Assembly: GCA_012735505.1 (NCBI GenBank)
Contig: JAAYHE010000003.1
Span: 1-64,000 of the forward strand
DNA: 64,000 nt
Source: Bacillota bacterium
GTDB taxonomy: Bacteria > Bacillota > UBA994 > UBA5500
Direction of reading: 5' to 3'
Shown here: positions 1 to 6,812 of the stretch, piece by piece
Position numbering within the stretch: the first letter of the stretch is position 1
Layout of the letters: each line of letters starts with the position of its first letter
Made by a program: the position numbers and the translations under genes
Notes under the pieces: model-generated
Told to the model about the DNA's origin: nothing
Databases searched by the model: none
Seen by the model: only the letters and a program-made list of their open reading frames with translations

Positions 1-408
1 ATAGGAGATAGAGTACAGGCAGTTCCTATAGATATAGCTCTTTTGGCTAGCCCGTTGGGTAATGATCACTTCCTTATCAAAAAGTTGCAGGATTGTTGGC
101 TATCGCATGATCAGTTCTTGGCTAATGGCTTAGGAAACTGCGTCGTATGTGACGGTCGGGTTGTCAGTCTCTGTTTTTCCGGGTATGTGGCCGGGCACAG
201 ACACGCAGTTGTCGTAGAGACGTTACCAGAGTATCGACAACAGGGTTTTGCCAAACTGGCTGCAGCAGCACTGCTGGAACAGTATAAAGAACGAGGTATT
301 ACTGCTCATTGGGATGTGATGCCCACCAATCGGGGTTCCATTGCCTTGGCGGAAAGCCTGGGCTTTGCTAAGGCATATACCTATACGGTCTATTGCTTCT
401 CGCTATAG
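1..408 (+). CDS. GNAT-family N-acetyltransferase, 5' end missing
   Basis: C-terminal part of a GCN5-related acetyltransferase, which would move an acetyl group from acetyl-CoA to an amine; the substrate is unknown. The frame is open to the left edge of the window, so the TTG at 43 given by the ORF track is probably internal and the true start lies upstream. The acetyl-CoA loop motif is visible as YRQQGFAKLA, followed by the usual helix and a C-terminal segment ending in SLGFAKAYTYTVY, typical of the fold. It ends 40 bases before yaaA on the same strand, so the two may be cotranscribed. Family assignment is good, the specific role unknown. Confidence 0.75.
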   Translation: MGDRVQAVPIDIALLASPLGNDHFLIKKLQDCWLSHDQFLANGLGNCVVCDGRVVSLCFSGYVAGHRHAVVVETLPEYRQQGFAKLAAAALLEQYKERGITAHWDVMPTNRGSIALAESLGFAKAYTYTVYCFSL

Positions 409-448
409 GATCACATCAGCCCAAGCGAAAAAGTTTTGGGAGCCAGAA

Positions 449-1216
449 ATGAGAATTATCATATCGCCAGCTAAGAAAATGAATATGGATACTGACAGTC
501 TAGATTTCACCAGCCTGCCCCAGTTCCTGCCCGAAGCAGAAACCATAAAGTGCCAGCTGCAAGCGATGAACGCTAAGGAATTGCAGGCCCTCTGGCGCTG
601 CAACGATTCCATTGCTGCGCTTAATTTGGAGCGGTTGCGGGGCATGGACTTACAAAAGAACCTTACGCCGGCCATTCTTGCCTATGAAGGTCTCCAATAT
701 CGGTACATGGCGCCCGGTGTCTTTGAAAGGGGGCACTATGCCTATATCGACGAACATCTACGCATTCTCTCTGGTTTCTATGGATTGCTTCGAACCTTTG
801 ACGGTGTTGTGCCCTACCGCCTGGAAATGCAGGCGAAATTATCGGTTGCTGGTTCTAAAGACCTCTATGATTATTGGGGTGACAGATTGGCGAAACAACT
901 TGCAGCCGAGACCGACTTAATCTTGAACCTGGCATCTAAGGAGTACAGCCAGGCAGTGAAAGCAGGCTTGCCCGTGCAAGTTCGCTGGGTCGAATGTATC
1001 TTTGCTGAGGGGCAGGACGGTAAGCTCGTGCAAAAGGGCACCCGCTGCAAGATGGCCCGCGGGCAAATGGTACGCTTCTTAGCGGAACACAATATCACTA
1101 GTGTCGAAGAAATCAAGGCCTTCGCTCAGTTGGGGTATGTATATTCACAGCAGCACTCTAGCGCAGATCGTTTCGTGTTCATCAAGGAAGCGGCAGCTCA
1201 GGCTGATGGCAGATAG
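449..1216 (+). CDS. yaaA: YaaA family (DUF328) peroxide-stress protein
   Basis: 255-aa cytoplasmic protein of the YaaA/UPF0246 family, which in E. coli lowers intracellular free iron under hydrogen peroxide stress and has a helix-hairpin-helix-like DNA-binding fold. The family N-terminus MRIIISPAKKM is intact, and the conserved YEGLQYRYM, LSGFYGLLR and KDLYDYWGD blocks are all seen. The ORF track starts at 341, inside the upstream gene; the ATG at 449 is preferred because the family begins there and GGGAG lies six bases upstream. Length matches the family. It is followed by a long hairpin that probably ends the transcript. Confidence 0.9.
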   Translation: MRIIISPAKKMNMDTDSLDFTSLPQFLPEAETIKCQLQAMNAKELQALWRCNDSIAALNLERLRGMDLQKNLTPAILAYEGLQYRYMAPGVFERGHYAYIDEHLRILSGFYGLLRTFDGVVPYRLEMQAKLSVAGSKDLYDYWGDRLAKQLAAETDLILNLASKEYSQAVKAGLPVQVRWVECIFAEGQDGKLVQKGTRCKMARGQMVRFLAEHNITSVEEIKAFAQLGYVYSQQHSSADRFVFIKEAAAQADGR

Positions 1217-1254
1217 GTTGGGCGTCGCTTTATAGAAAATGGGAAAAGACGAAA

Positions 1255-1291
1255 ATGGGCACCACAAGACTTATCAGTCTGCGGTGCCCAT
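1255..1291 (+). terminator. Hairpin after yaaA, possible terminator
   Basis: A perfect 9-bp stem, ATGGGCACC with GGTGCCCAT, encloses a 19-base loop in which AGAC and GTCT can pair further. There is no clean T-run after it, so it may be a weak or factor-assisted terminator or an mRNA-stabilising structure. Confidence 0.5.
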
Positions 1292-1364
1292 CTGTAACTT
1301 AGGGTGTTTTCCTTAGATGACGGCTCCACGTATCAACGGGGAGTCGCTGTTTGTCATAATTGTG

Positions 1365-1393
1365 TTGCCAGGGCAGAGGGGGCATGGTATAAT
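1365..1393 (+). promoter_or_regulatory. Sigma-A type promoter of the tetR-ABC operon
   Basis: TTGCCA and TATAAT are separated by exactly 17 bases and lie about 45 bases before the start codon of the TetR gene. Confidence 0.75.
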
Positions 1394-1406
1394 TTTCACA
1401 GACAAA

Positions 1407-1424
1407 TGTGACCACCCAGTCACA
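1407..1424 (+). promoter_or_regulatory. Palindromic operator candidate for the TetR regulator
   Basis: TGTGAC-N6-GTCACA is a perfect inverted repeat just downstream of the -10 box and directly before the AGGAGG of the tetR gene. Its place over the early transcribed region suits autorepression. It resembles a CRP site but the half-sites are spaced two bases too far apart. Binding by the adjacent TetR protein is inferred. Confidence 0.5.
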
Positions 1425-1438
1425 CAGGAGGTGAGGAA

Positions 1439-2056
1439 GTGCCGAAGCCCACCTTTTTTAATTTGCCAGCTGATAAGCGGGAGCATATCTTTAATTGTGC
1501 TTTAAGGGAATTTGCCGAGCATCCTTACGAACAAGCTTCGCTGACCGAGATTGTCAACGCGGCAGGTATCGCCAAAGGTAGTATGTATCAATATTTCGCA
1601 GACAAAAAGGACCTATATAAGTACGTAGTGCAAACGGTCTATCAACATAAACGGAGTTTCTTACAGCCGGTCTGGGATAAAGCTGGTGAAATCGAGTTTT
1701 TTGAGTTGCTTTCCTTGTACTACCGCCGGTCTTGGCGCTTTGCTCGCCAGTTTCCTTACGAACATCGGGTTACCGTCAACTTTTGGGATAGCCGCGATGA
1801 GGCTGTGAGGGCTGAAATATTGCGGGAGAGGGAAATTCGCAATGTCGAGTTTAGCGGTTTGTTAGAGCATGGGAGCCGGGCAGGGGTGATTGCGGCCGAA
1901 GTTGACCAAGAGGCAGCATGGTTTGTTTATCACGCTGTGGGCAGGGCATTGATCGACAATTTTCTTGAACAAGATGTCAGTGCAGAAGAACATGAGGTCT
2001 TTATTGATTCGGTTTTAGCCATCTTAGAGTGGGGACTCAGGTCGCGAAAGGGGTAA
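1439..2056 (+). CDS. TetR/AcrR family transcriptional regulator
   Basis: 205-aa one-component repressor. The N-terminal helix-turn-helix is clear: residues about 25-50 read ASLTEIVNAAGIAKGSMYQYF, the typical TetR DNA-recognition segment, followed by DKKDLYKYVV. The C-terminal ligand-binding domain is variable and gives no hint of the inducer. GTG start with AGGAGG upstream. It is the first gene before an oligopeptide-type ABC importer, with three bases between its stop and the next start, so it most likely controls its own operon through the TGTGAC-N6-GTCACA palindrome. Confidence 0.9.
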   Translation: MPKPTFFNLPADKREHIFNCALREFAEHPYEQASLTEIVNAAGIAKGSMYQYFADKKDLYKYVVQTVYQHKRSFLQPVWDKAGEIEFFELLSLYYRRSWRFARQFPYEHRVTVNFWDSRDEAVRAEILREREIRNVEFSGLLEHGSRAGVIAAEVDQEAAWFVYHAVGRALIDNFLEQDVSAEEHEVFIDSVLAILEWGLRSRKG

Positions 2057-2059
2057 ATA

Positions 2060-3565
2060 GTGATGCAGAAAAGAATAGCGGTGATTCTGGTATTGACTTT
2101 AGGGCTGGTCTTCTTGAACGGATGCACCTTGCGAGGGCGTGAAGACGACAGTCTGGTGGTCGCTATCCCGACTGATCCTGATAGCTTCCACCCCCATCAG
2201 TCGTTAGCTGCTGCTACTGCTGAGATTGCCTTTAATATTTATGAAGGACTGGTCAAAGCTGCTCCCGATGGCACGGTGGTGCCGGCCTTAGCTGCCGATT
2301 GGAAAATAGAAGACGGGGGCTTGCTCTATATCTTCACTTTACGGGAAGATGTTAAATTTCATAACGGGCGCGAGCTAACAGCAGACGATGTCATTTACTG
2401 CCTGAACCGGTTACGTGATCCGCAAGTAGTAGCTAAAGCGAGAGACTATGGCCATATTAAGTCTATCACCCACGAGGGAAATACCATAAAGATACAGCTG
2501 GACCAGCCAGATGCTGCTTTTTTGGCTGCTCTCACCGAATTTAGCGCCGCCATCTATCCACAAGAGGCAGAGGAGCAATTGTCAACACAGCCCGTAGGTA
2601 CCGGGCCTTTTATCTTAAAGAGTTGGCAACCCAATAACGAAATAGTGCTAGAGCGGTTTGCCGACTATTGGCAGCCAGAATTAGTGCAGCTAAATCAAGT
2701 AACATTGCGGATTATACCAGAACCAGCTACCATGGTTAGCAATTTGCTTACCGGCCATGTTGATTTAGTTCCTCGACTAGAGCCTGACTACTTGCATCAG
2801 GTCGAGGGCAATGCCCAGTTAAAGATTGTTGAGAGTCCGATGGCCCTGGTGCAATTGCTAGCCATAAATAATGCCCGCCCACCCTTTGACGATATTCGGG
2901 TCAGGCAGGCTCTAAACTATGCTATCGATCGGGAACAGATTATCGAAGGAGCAGCTTGGGGCAAAGGCCAGCCTATCGGCAGCAACCTCTCTCCGGCCAT
3001 GGGGGCCTGGTATAAAGACTTGACCGACTATTACCCCCACGATCCCGAGAAAGCGAAGCAGCTGTTGGCAGAGGCCGGTTATCCCGACGGCTTCTCTGCT
3101 ACCTTGTATCTGCCTGCGCCGTATCCGCTGCATCGCAGCGCAGGTGAGATCTGCGCCGATCAATTAGCTGCCATCGGCATTCACGTAGATATTCAAGTGA
3201 TAGAATGGGCCTACTGGCTAGAAAAGGTATATACTAATCGCGATTTTGACCTTACAGTAATCGGCTTAGACGGTAGACTAGACCCCCATACAGTATTGGC
3301 GCGATATGAGAGCACGTCTAGCCGTAACTTCGGCAATTTCAATAGCCCCGAATATGATCGCTTGCTAGCCCAAGGCTTGCGGGAAACCGATATGGCTGCC
3401 CGGCAGGAGATTTACCATCAGTTGCAGACCTTACTGGCGCAAGAGGCATCCAATGTCTATCTTATGGACCCGAGCCAGTTGGCTGTTATGCGGAAGGATG
3501 TGACCGGCTGGCGCAACTATCCGGTTTATGTCCTAGACTTAGCTCCGCTAGCACGAGTTAGATAG
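2060..3565 (+). CDS. ABC importer substrate-binding lipoprotein (SBP_bac_5, peptide/nickel type)
   Basis: 501-aa extracellular solute-binding protein of the oligopeptide/dipeptide/nickel family. It begins with a lipoprotein signal: charged start, hydrophobic core and lipobox LNGC, so it would be anchored outside the membrane. The family block NIYEGLVKAAPDGTVVPALA and the TFTLR-like LLYIFTLREDVKFHNG segment are present, as is the VRQALNYAIDRE block. Start could be the GTG at 2060 or the ATG at 2063; GGGG lies six to nine bases upstream. It is followed by two permease genes with almost no spacing. The substrate cannot be read from the sequence; peptide is the default guess. Confidence 0.9.
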   Translation: MMQKRIAVILVLTLGLVFLNGCTLRGREDDSLVVAIPTDPDSFHPHQSLAAATAEIAFNIYEGLVKAAPDGTVVPALAADWKIEDGGLLYIFTLREDVKFHNGRELTADDVIYCLNRLRDPQVVAKARDYGHIKSITHEGNTIKIQLDQPDAAFLAALTEFSAAIYPQEAEEQLSTQPVGTGPFILKSWQPNNEIVLERFADYWQPELVQLNQVTLRIIPEPATMVSNLLTGHVDLVPRLEPDYLHQVEGNAQLKIVESPMALVQLLAINNARPPFDDIRVRQALNYAIDREQIIEGAAWGKGQPIGSNLSPAMGAWYKDLTDYYPHDPEKAKQLLAEAGYPDGFSATLYLPAPYPLHRSAGEICADQLAAIGIHVDIQVIEWAYWLEKVYTNRDFDLTVIGLDGRLDPHTVLARYESTSSRNFGNFNSPEYDRLLAQGLRETDMAARQEIYHQLQTLLAQEASNVYLMDPSQLAVMRKDVTGWRNYPVYVLDLAPLARVR

Positions 3566-3566
3566 G

Positions 3567-4511
3567 ATGTATTGGCTTAGAAAGTTTTTCGCAATGTTGC
3601 TGACCCTAGGCCTGGTGACCATGGCTACCTTTTTTACCTTTTACTTGCTCCCGGGTGATCCAGCGGCTCTCATACTTGGTACTGAAGCTGATCCCGAGGC
3701 CCTGGAGCTGTTACGGTCCCAGTTAGGCTTAGATAGGCCTTTGTTAGCGCAATATTCCAGTTGGCTGCAAGGGGTGTTAAGAGGCGACTTAGGTAGCTCG
3801 ATCACCTTTAGTCGGGGTTATCCGGTGTCGAGTTTGATATTAGATGCGCTGCCGGTTACTATTCCCTTAGCCCTCTTGTCCATTGGTATTTCTCTTGCCC
3901 TAGGGGTAGTGTTGGGTACTGTTGCTGCTGTTAATCGAGGGGCTGGATCATTTATTATCCAATATTTGTCGCAGCTGTCCCTATCTTTGCCGGCTTTTTG
4001 GTTGGGTATTTTGTTGATTCAATGGCTGGCGGTGGGACTGGGCTGGTTTCCTCCTAGTGGCATACCCCGTTGGAGCGCCGATCCCGCTGGTGCCATGTTA
4101 TCACTCGTATTACCGGCTATCACTCTGTCGCTGCCGCGGACCGCTGTTTTAACCCGCACAGTCCGTTCGGCTTTACAAGAAACGTTACGTGAAGACTATA
4201 TTCGTACTGCTCGCAGCAAAGGATTGCCAGAAAAGACCGTTATTTTTAGCCATGCTTTACGGAATGCTTTAGTTTCGGTCAGCACGGTTACTGGCATCCA
4301 GCTCATTCAACTTATAGCCGGAACCATTGTTGTGGAGCAGGTGTTTTCTTTACCCGGTTTAGGCCGACTGATGCTTGCAGCTGTGTTATTGCGCGATTTG
4401 CCCTTGGTGCAAGGCACCGTTTTTGTCGGGGCGGCCTTAATTATTGTTGTCAACTTCCTCCTAGATAGCCTTTATCCTTGGCTGGATCCCCGTGTGCGCG
4501 TAGAGAGGTGA
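3567..4511 (+). CDS. ABC transporter permease, DppB/OppB type
   Basis: 314-aa inner-membrane permease with about six hydrophobic segments. The N-terminal region FTFYLLPGDPAALI is typical of DppB/NikB proteins, and the cytoplasmic EAA loop is seen near DYIRTARSKGLPEKTVIFSHALRN. It starts one base after the stop of the binding-protein gene and has a weak ribosome site, which suggests translational coupling. It pairs with the DppC-type permease that follows. Confidence 0.92.
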   Translation: MYWLRKFFAMLLTLGLVTMATFFTFYLLPGDPAALILGTEADPEALELLRSQLGLDRPLLAQYSSWLQGVLRGDLGSSITFSRGYPVSSLILDALPVTIPLALLSIGISLALGVVLGTVAAVNRGAGSFIIQYLSQLSLSLPAFWLGILLIQWLAVGLGWFPPSGIPRWSADPAGAMLSLVLPAITLSLPRTAVLTRTVRSALQETLREDYIRTARSKGLPEKTVIFSHALRNALVSVSTVTGIQLIQLIAGTIVVEQVFSLPGLGRLMLAAVLLRDLPLVQGTVFVGAALIIVVNFLLDSLYPWLDPRVRVER

Positions 4512-4517
4512 ACGCAG

Positions 4518-5330
4518 GTGCAAAAATACAATCTCTGGTCGGGCAGCATCTTAGTAGGGATAATGGTGCTGATAACAGTGGTCGGCTTTGTTTATACACC
4601 CGAGCTGCCTAACAAAATGGATATTGGTAATCAGTTGCAGCCCCCTAGCCCTGAGCACCTACTGGGGACGGATAACTATGGTCGCGATATTCTTAGTCGG
4701 ATTATGGTGGGGGGAAGACCTGCCCTAGAAGCTGGCATAGTCGGTGTAGTGATAGGCTTGAGCCTTGGCACTTGGCTGGGGGCAGTGGCTGGCTATTATC
4801 GGGGCTGGGTGGAAGAGGTTGTGATGCGCCTAGCCGATGGACTGTATGCCCTGCCTTCGATTTTGCTAGCCTTGGTGGCTGTCACTCTGTTAGGGCCTGG
4901 GCAGCTGAGTATTTTGGCGGCTGTGGCCATCGCTAACGTCCCTATTTTTGCTCGTCTTACCCGGTCTGCCTTTATCAGTATTCGAGAGGCAGAGTTTGTG
5001 GCAGCTGCTAAGGCAATGGGGCTGCGAGATAGCCGCATCATCTTACGTCATATTTTGCCTAACTGCTCATCCCTCCTGTTAGTTCAGGCTAGCGTGAGCT
5101 TTGCTAATGCAGTTCTGGCCGAAGCGTCGCTCAGCTACTTAGGCTTAGGGACCCAACCACCTGACGCCAGCTGGGGACGCATGTTAAAAGAAGCCCAGGC
5201 TTTCGCTGGGCAGGCACCGTGGACCGTAATCTTTCCTGGCTTGGCTATTGCGCTCACGGTTTTGGGTTTAAACCGTCTGGGCGATGGTTTGCGCGATCTT
5301 TGGGATCCGAAATTGTCACCGCACGAGTAG
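4518..5330 (+). CDS. ABC transporter permease, DppC/OppC type
   Basis: 270-aa permease that forms the heterodimeric membrane channel with the preceding protein. It shows the family block HLLGTDNYGRDILSR after the first membrane helix and the EAA loop EFVAAAKAMGLRDSRIILRHILPN. GTG start preceded by GAGAGGTGA. No ATP-binding genes (DppD/DppF type) follow: the next gene is a DUF421 protein. The transporter must therefore borrow ATPases encoded elsewhere. Confidence 0.92.
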   Translation: MQKYNLWSGSILVGIMVLITVVGFVYTPELPNKMDIGNQLQPPSPEHLLGTDNYGRDILSRIMVGGRPALEAGIVGVVIGLSLGTWLGAVAGYYRGWVEEVVMRLADGLYALPSILLALVAVTLLGPGQLSILAAVAIANVPIFARLTRSAFISIREAEFVAAAKAMGLRDSRIILRHILPNCSSLLLVQASVSFANAVLAEASLSYLGLGTQPPDASWGRMLKEAQAFAGQAPWTVIFPGLAIALTVLGLNRLGDGLRDLWDPKLSPHE

Positions 5331-5350
5331 ATATTAGTCCCCTTATTAAC

Positions 5351-5390
5351 CACCTCCCCTCAGGGCAACCTATGCCTGTGGCGGGAGGTG
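5351..5390 (+). promoter_or_regulatory. Hairpin that overlaps the ribosome site of the DUF421 gene
   Basis: CACCTCCC at 5351-5358 pairs perfectly with GGGAGGTG at 5383-5390, with an inner CAGG/CCTG stem. The 3' arm is the ribosome binding site of the next gene, so the hairpin would hide it. It may also act as a weak terminator of the ABC operon because ATTTGTTTG follows. Confidence 0.5.
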
Positions 5391-5396
5391 ATTTGT

Positions 5397-6134
5397 TTGA
5401 ACGAGAGCTTAGTAGTGGTCGTGCGTGGCCTGATGGCTTTCTTTACCTTGCTCATCATGACTAGGGCCTTTGGCAAACAACAAGTGGCACAACTAGACTT
5501 TTTTGAGTACGTGTTAGGCATTTCTATCGGCTCCATCGCAGCGACCCTCACTACAGATCTTTCTACCAAGGCCTTTCCCCAGTGGGTAGGGCTCGCGACC
5601 TGGGTTGGGGCGGTATTAGTGTTACAAAAGGCCAACGTTAAGTGGCGCGCCGTCTCCAAGTATTTTAACGGCGAGCCTGCCATAGTTGTTATGGACGGCA
5701 AGATTATGGAAAAGACTATGCGTCGCCTGCGTTACACTGCAAGCGATTTGTTGACGCAGCTAAGGCTGAAAGATGTTTTTGACCTTTCGCAAGTAGCTTA
5801 TGCGGTGCTGGAAACCAACGGGCAACTAGCGGTGTTGCTTAAGCCCGAATATCAGCCTGTAGTTCGGAAAGATATGAACCTCGTGGGGCCACCGGAAGCT
5901 GTTACTGTCGAACTCATTTTTAATGGCGTTATTGTGGAACCTAACCTGCAGCAGGCGGGGGTTAGTCAGGAGTGGTTGCTACAACAGTTGCGAGGGCAAG
6001 GCATCCAAGATGTGAGCGAAGTTTTTCTGGCTACGATTAACGCCCAGAAACAACTGTATATCGATCTATATAAAGACAAAATTGCTGACTGGGTTGATAT
6101 TGACGATGAACCGCAAAAGCGGGTGAGAGTATGA
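5397..6134 (+). CDS. DUF421 membrane protein (YetF family)
   Basis: Integral membrane protein of the DUF421/YetF family, common in Bacillota and of unknown biochemical role. Three hydrophobic N-terminal helices are followed by a cytoplasmic part with the family block EPAIVVMDGKIMEKTMRRLRYT and LRLKDVFDLSQVAYAVLETNG. The ORF track starts at a GTG at 5388, inside the Shine-Dalgarno; the TTG at 5397 is eight bases after GGAGG and is preferred, giving 245 aa. The stop overlaps the ATG of the next gene by four bases, so the two are translationally coupled. Translation may be modulated by the hairpin over its ribosome site. Confidence 0.88.
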   Translation: MNESLVVVVRGLMAFFTLLIMTRAFGKQQVAQLDFFEYVLGISIGSIAATLTTDLSTKAFPQWVGLATWVGAVLVLQKANVKWRAVSKYFNGEPAIVVMDGKIMEKTMRRLRYTASDLLTQLRLKDVFDLSQVAYAVLETNGQLAVLLKPEYQPVVRKDMNLVGPPEAVTVELIFNGVIVEPNLQQAGVSQEWLLQQLRGQGIQDVSEVFLATINAQKQLYIDLYKDKIADWVDIDDEPQKRVRV

Positions 6135-6496
6135 AGCGCTGGGCAAAAATCGTGCTACCTGTTATGGTACTAGCCTTGTTTGTGCTGGTTATGACCAGCG
6201 ATACGTATTTGAAGCGGCCGCGTAGTTATAAGGATGATGTAGGCTTGCACATTCATAATGTGCGCAGTGCAGTGCTGGCTGAAGATTGGGCTCAGGGGCA
6301 GGCTTCCTTAGCTGAGTTAGACCAGGCTTGGCGATTAATGCTGGCACGGTTGCAATTTAGTGTAGAGCGCGATGAAATCAGGAAGTTAACGACCAGTTTG
6401 GCCCGCCTGCGCGGGGCTTTGCTGGCACAAGATAAGTCTGGGGCATTGATGGAGCTGGCGGAAGCAGAGCAGCATTGGCAAGACCTCGGCAGATAG
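6131..6496 (+). CDS. DUF4363 family membrane-anchored protein
   Basis: 121-aa protein with one N-terminal membrane segment (residues about 6-22) and a helical outside domain rich in Ala, Leu and Glu. It resembles the DUF4363 family, which is often found directly behind DUF421 genes in Bacillota; the four-base overlap with the DUF421 gene here fits that pairing. Function unknown; the two probably form a membrane complex. Confidence 0.7.
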   Translation: MKRWAKIVLPVMVLALFVLVMTSDTYLKRPRSYKDDVGLHIHNVRSAVLAEDWAQGQASLAELDQAWRLMLARLQFSVERDEIRKLTTSLARLRGALLAQDKSGALMELAEAEQHWQDLGR

Positions 6497-6521
6497 AGAG
6501 ACCCCGGGCTACATTCCAACA

Positions 6522-6710
6522 CAAGCGGCGGCACGGTCATCCGTAAAACGCATGGGAGCCGAAACAAAAAGAGCGAAGGAGCCAAGGATAAAGGAGCGGC
6601 CAGCAATCAATTGGAGCCTTCTAGGTTTTTGGCCGCTCCCCTTTGGCGACGAAGCTCTTACCAACAGTCGCTGGCTACCAGCGCGCGAGGATGGCTGCGC
6701 CGCCCGCTGC
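6522..6710 (+). repeat. Dispersed intergenic repeat, copy A
   Basis: About 190 bp closely similar to 36961-37153 and, inverted, to 52001-52190 and partly 27301-27357. Shared blocks include TCATCCGTAAA, GCATGGGAGCC, GGAGCCAAGGAT, GGAGCGGCCAGCA and GCTGGCTACCAGCGCGCGAG. GGAGCGGCCA pairs with TGGCCGCTCC inside it. It fills most of the 316-base gap between two convergent genes. ORFs through it are not convincing. Confidence 0.85.
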
Positions 6711-6812
6711 AAACAAAGCGCGTGAGCATGACCACGCCGGCCAGGTAGGCCGCAGGCCGACCGCGGAAGCGTTGCCCCAGGCCGGATACCCATGTGGCCA
6801 GATAGGCATGTA

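Noticed and set aside
1407-1424. CRP/FNR site
   Set aside because: Half-sites resemble CRP but are spaced two bases too far, and a TetR gene follows directly.
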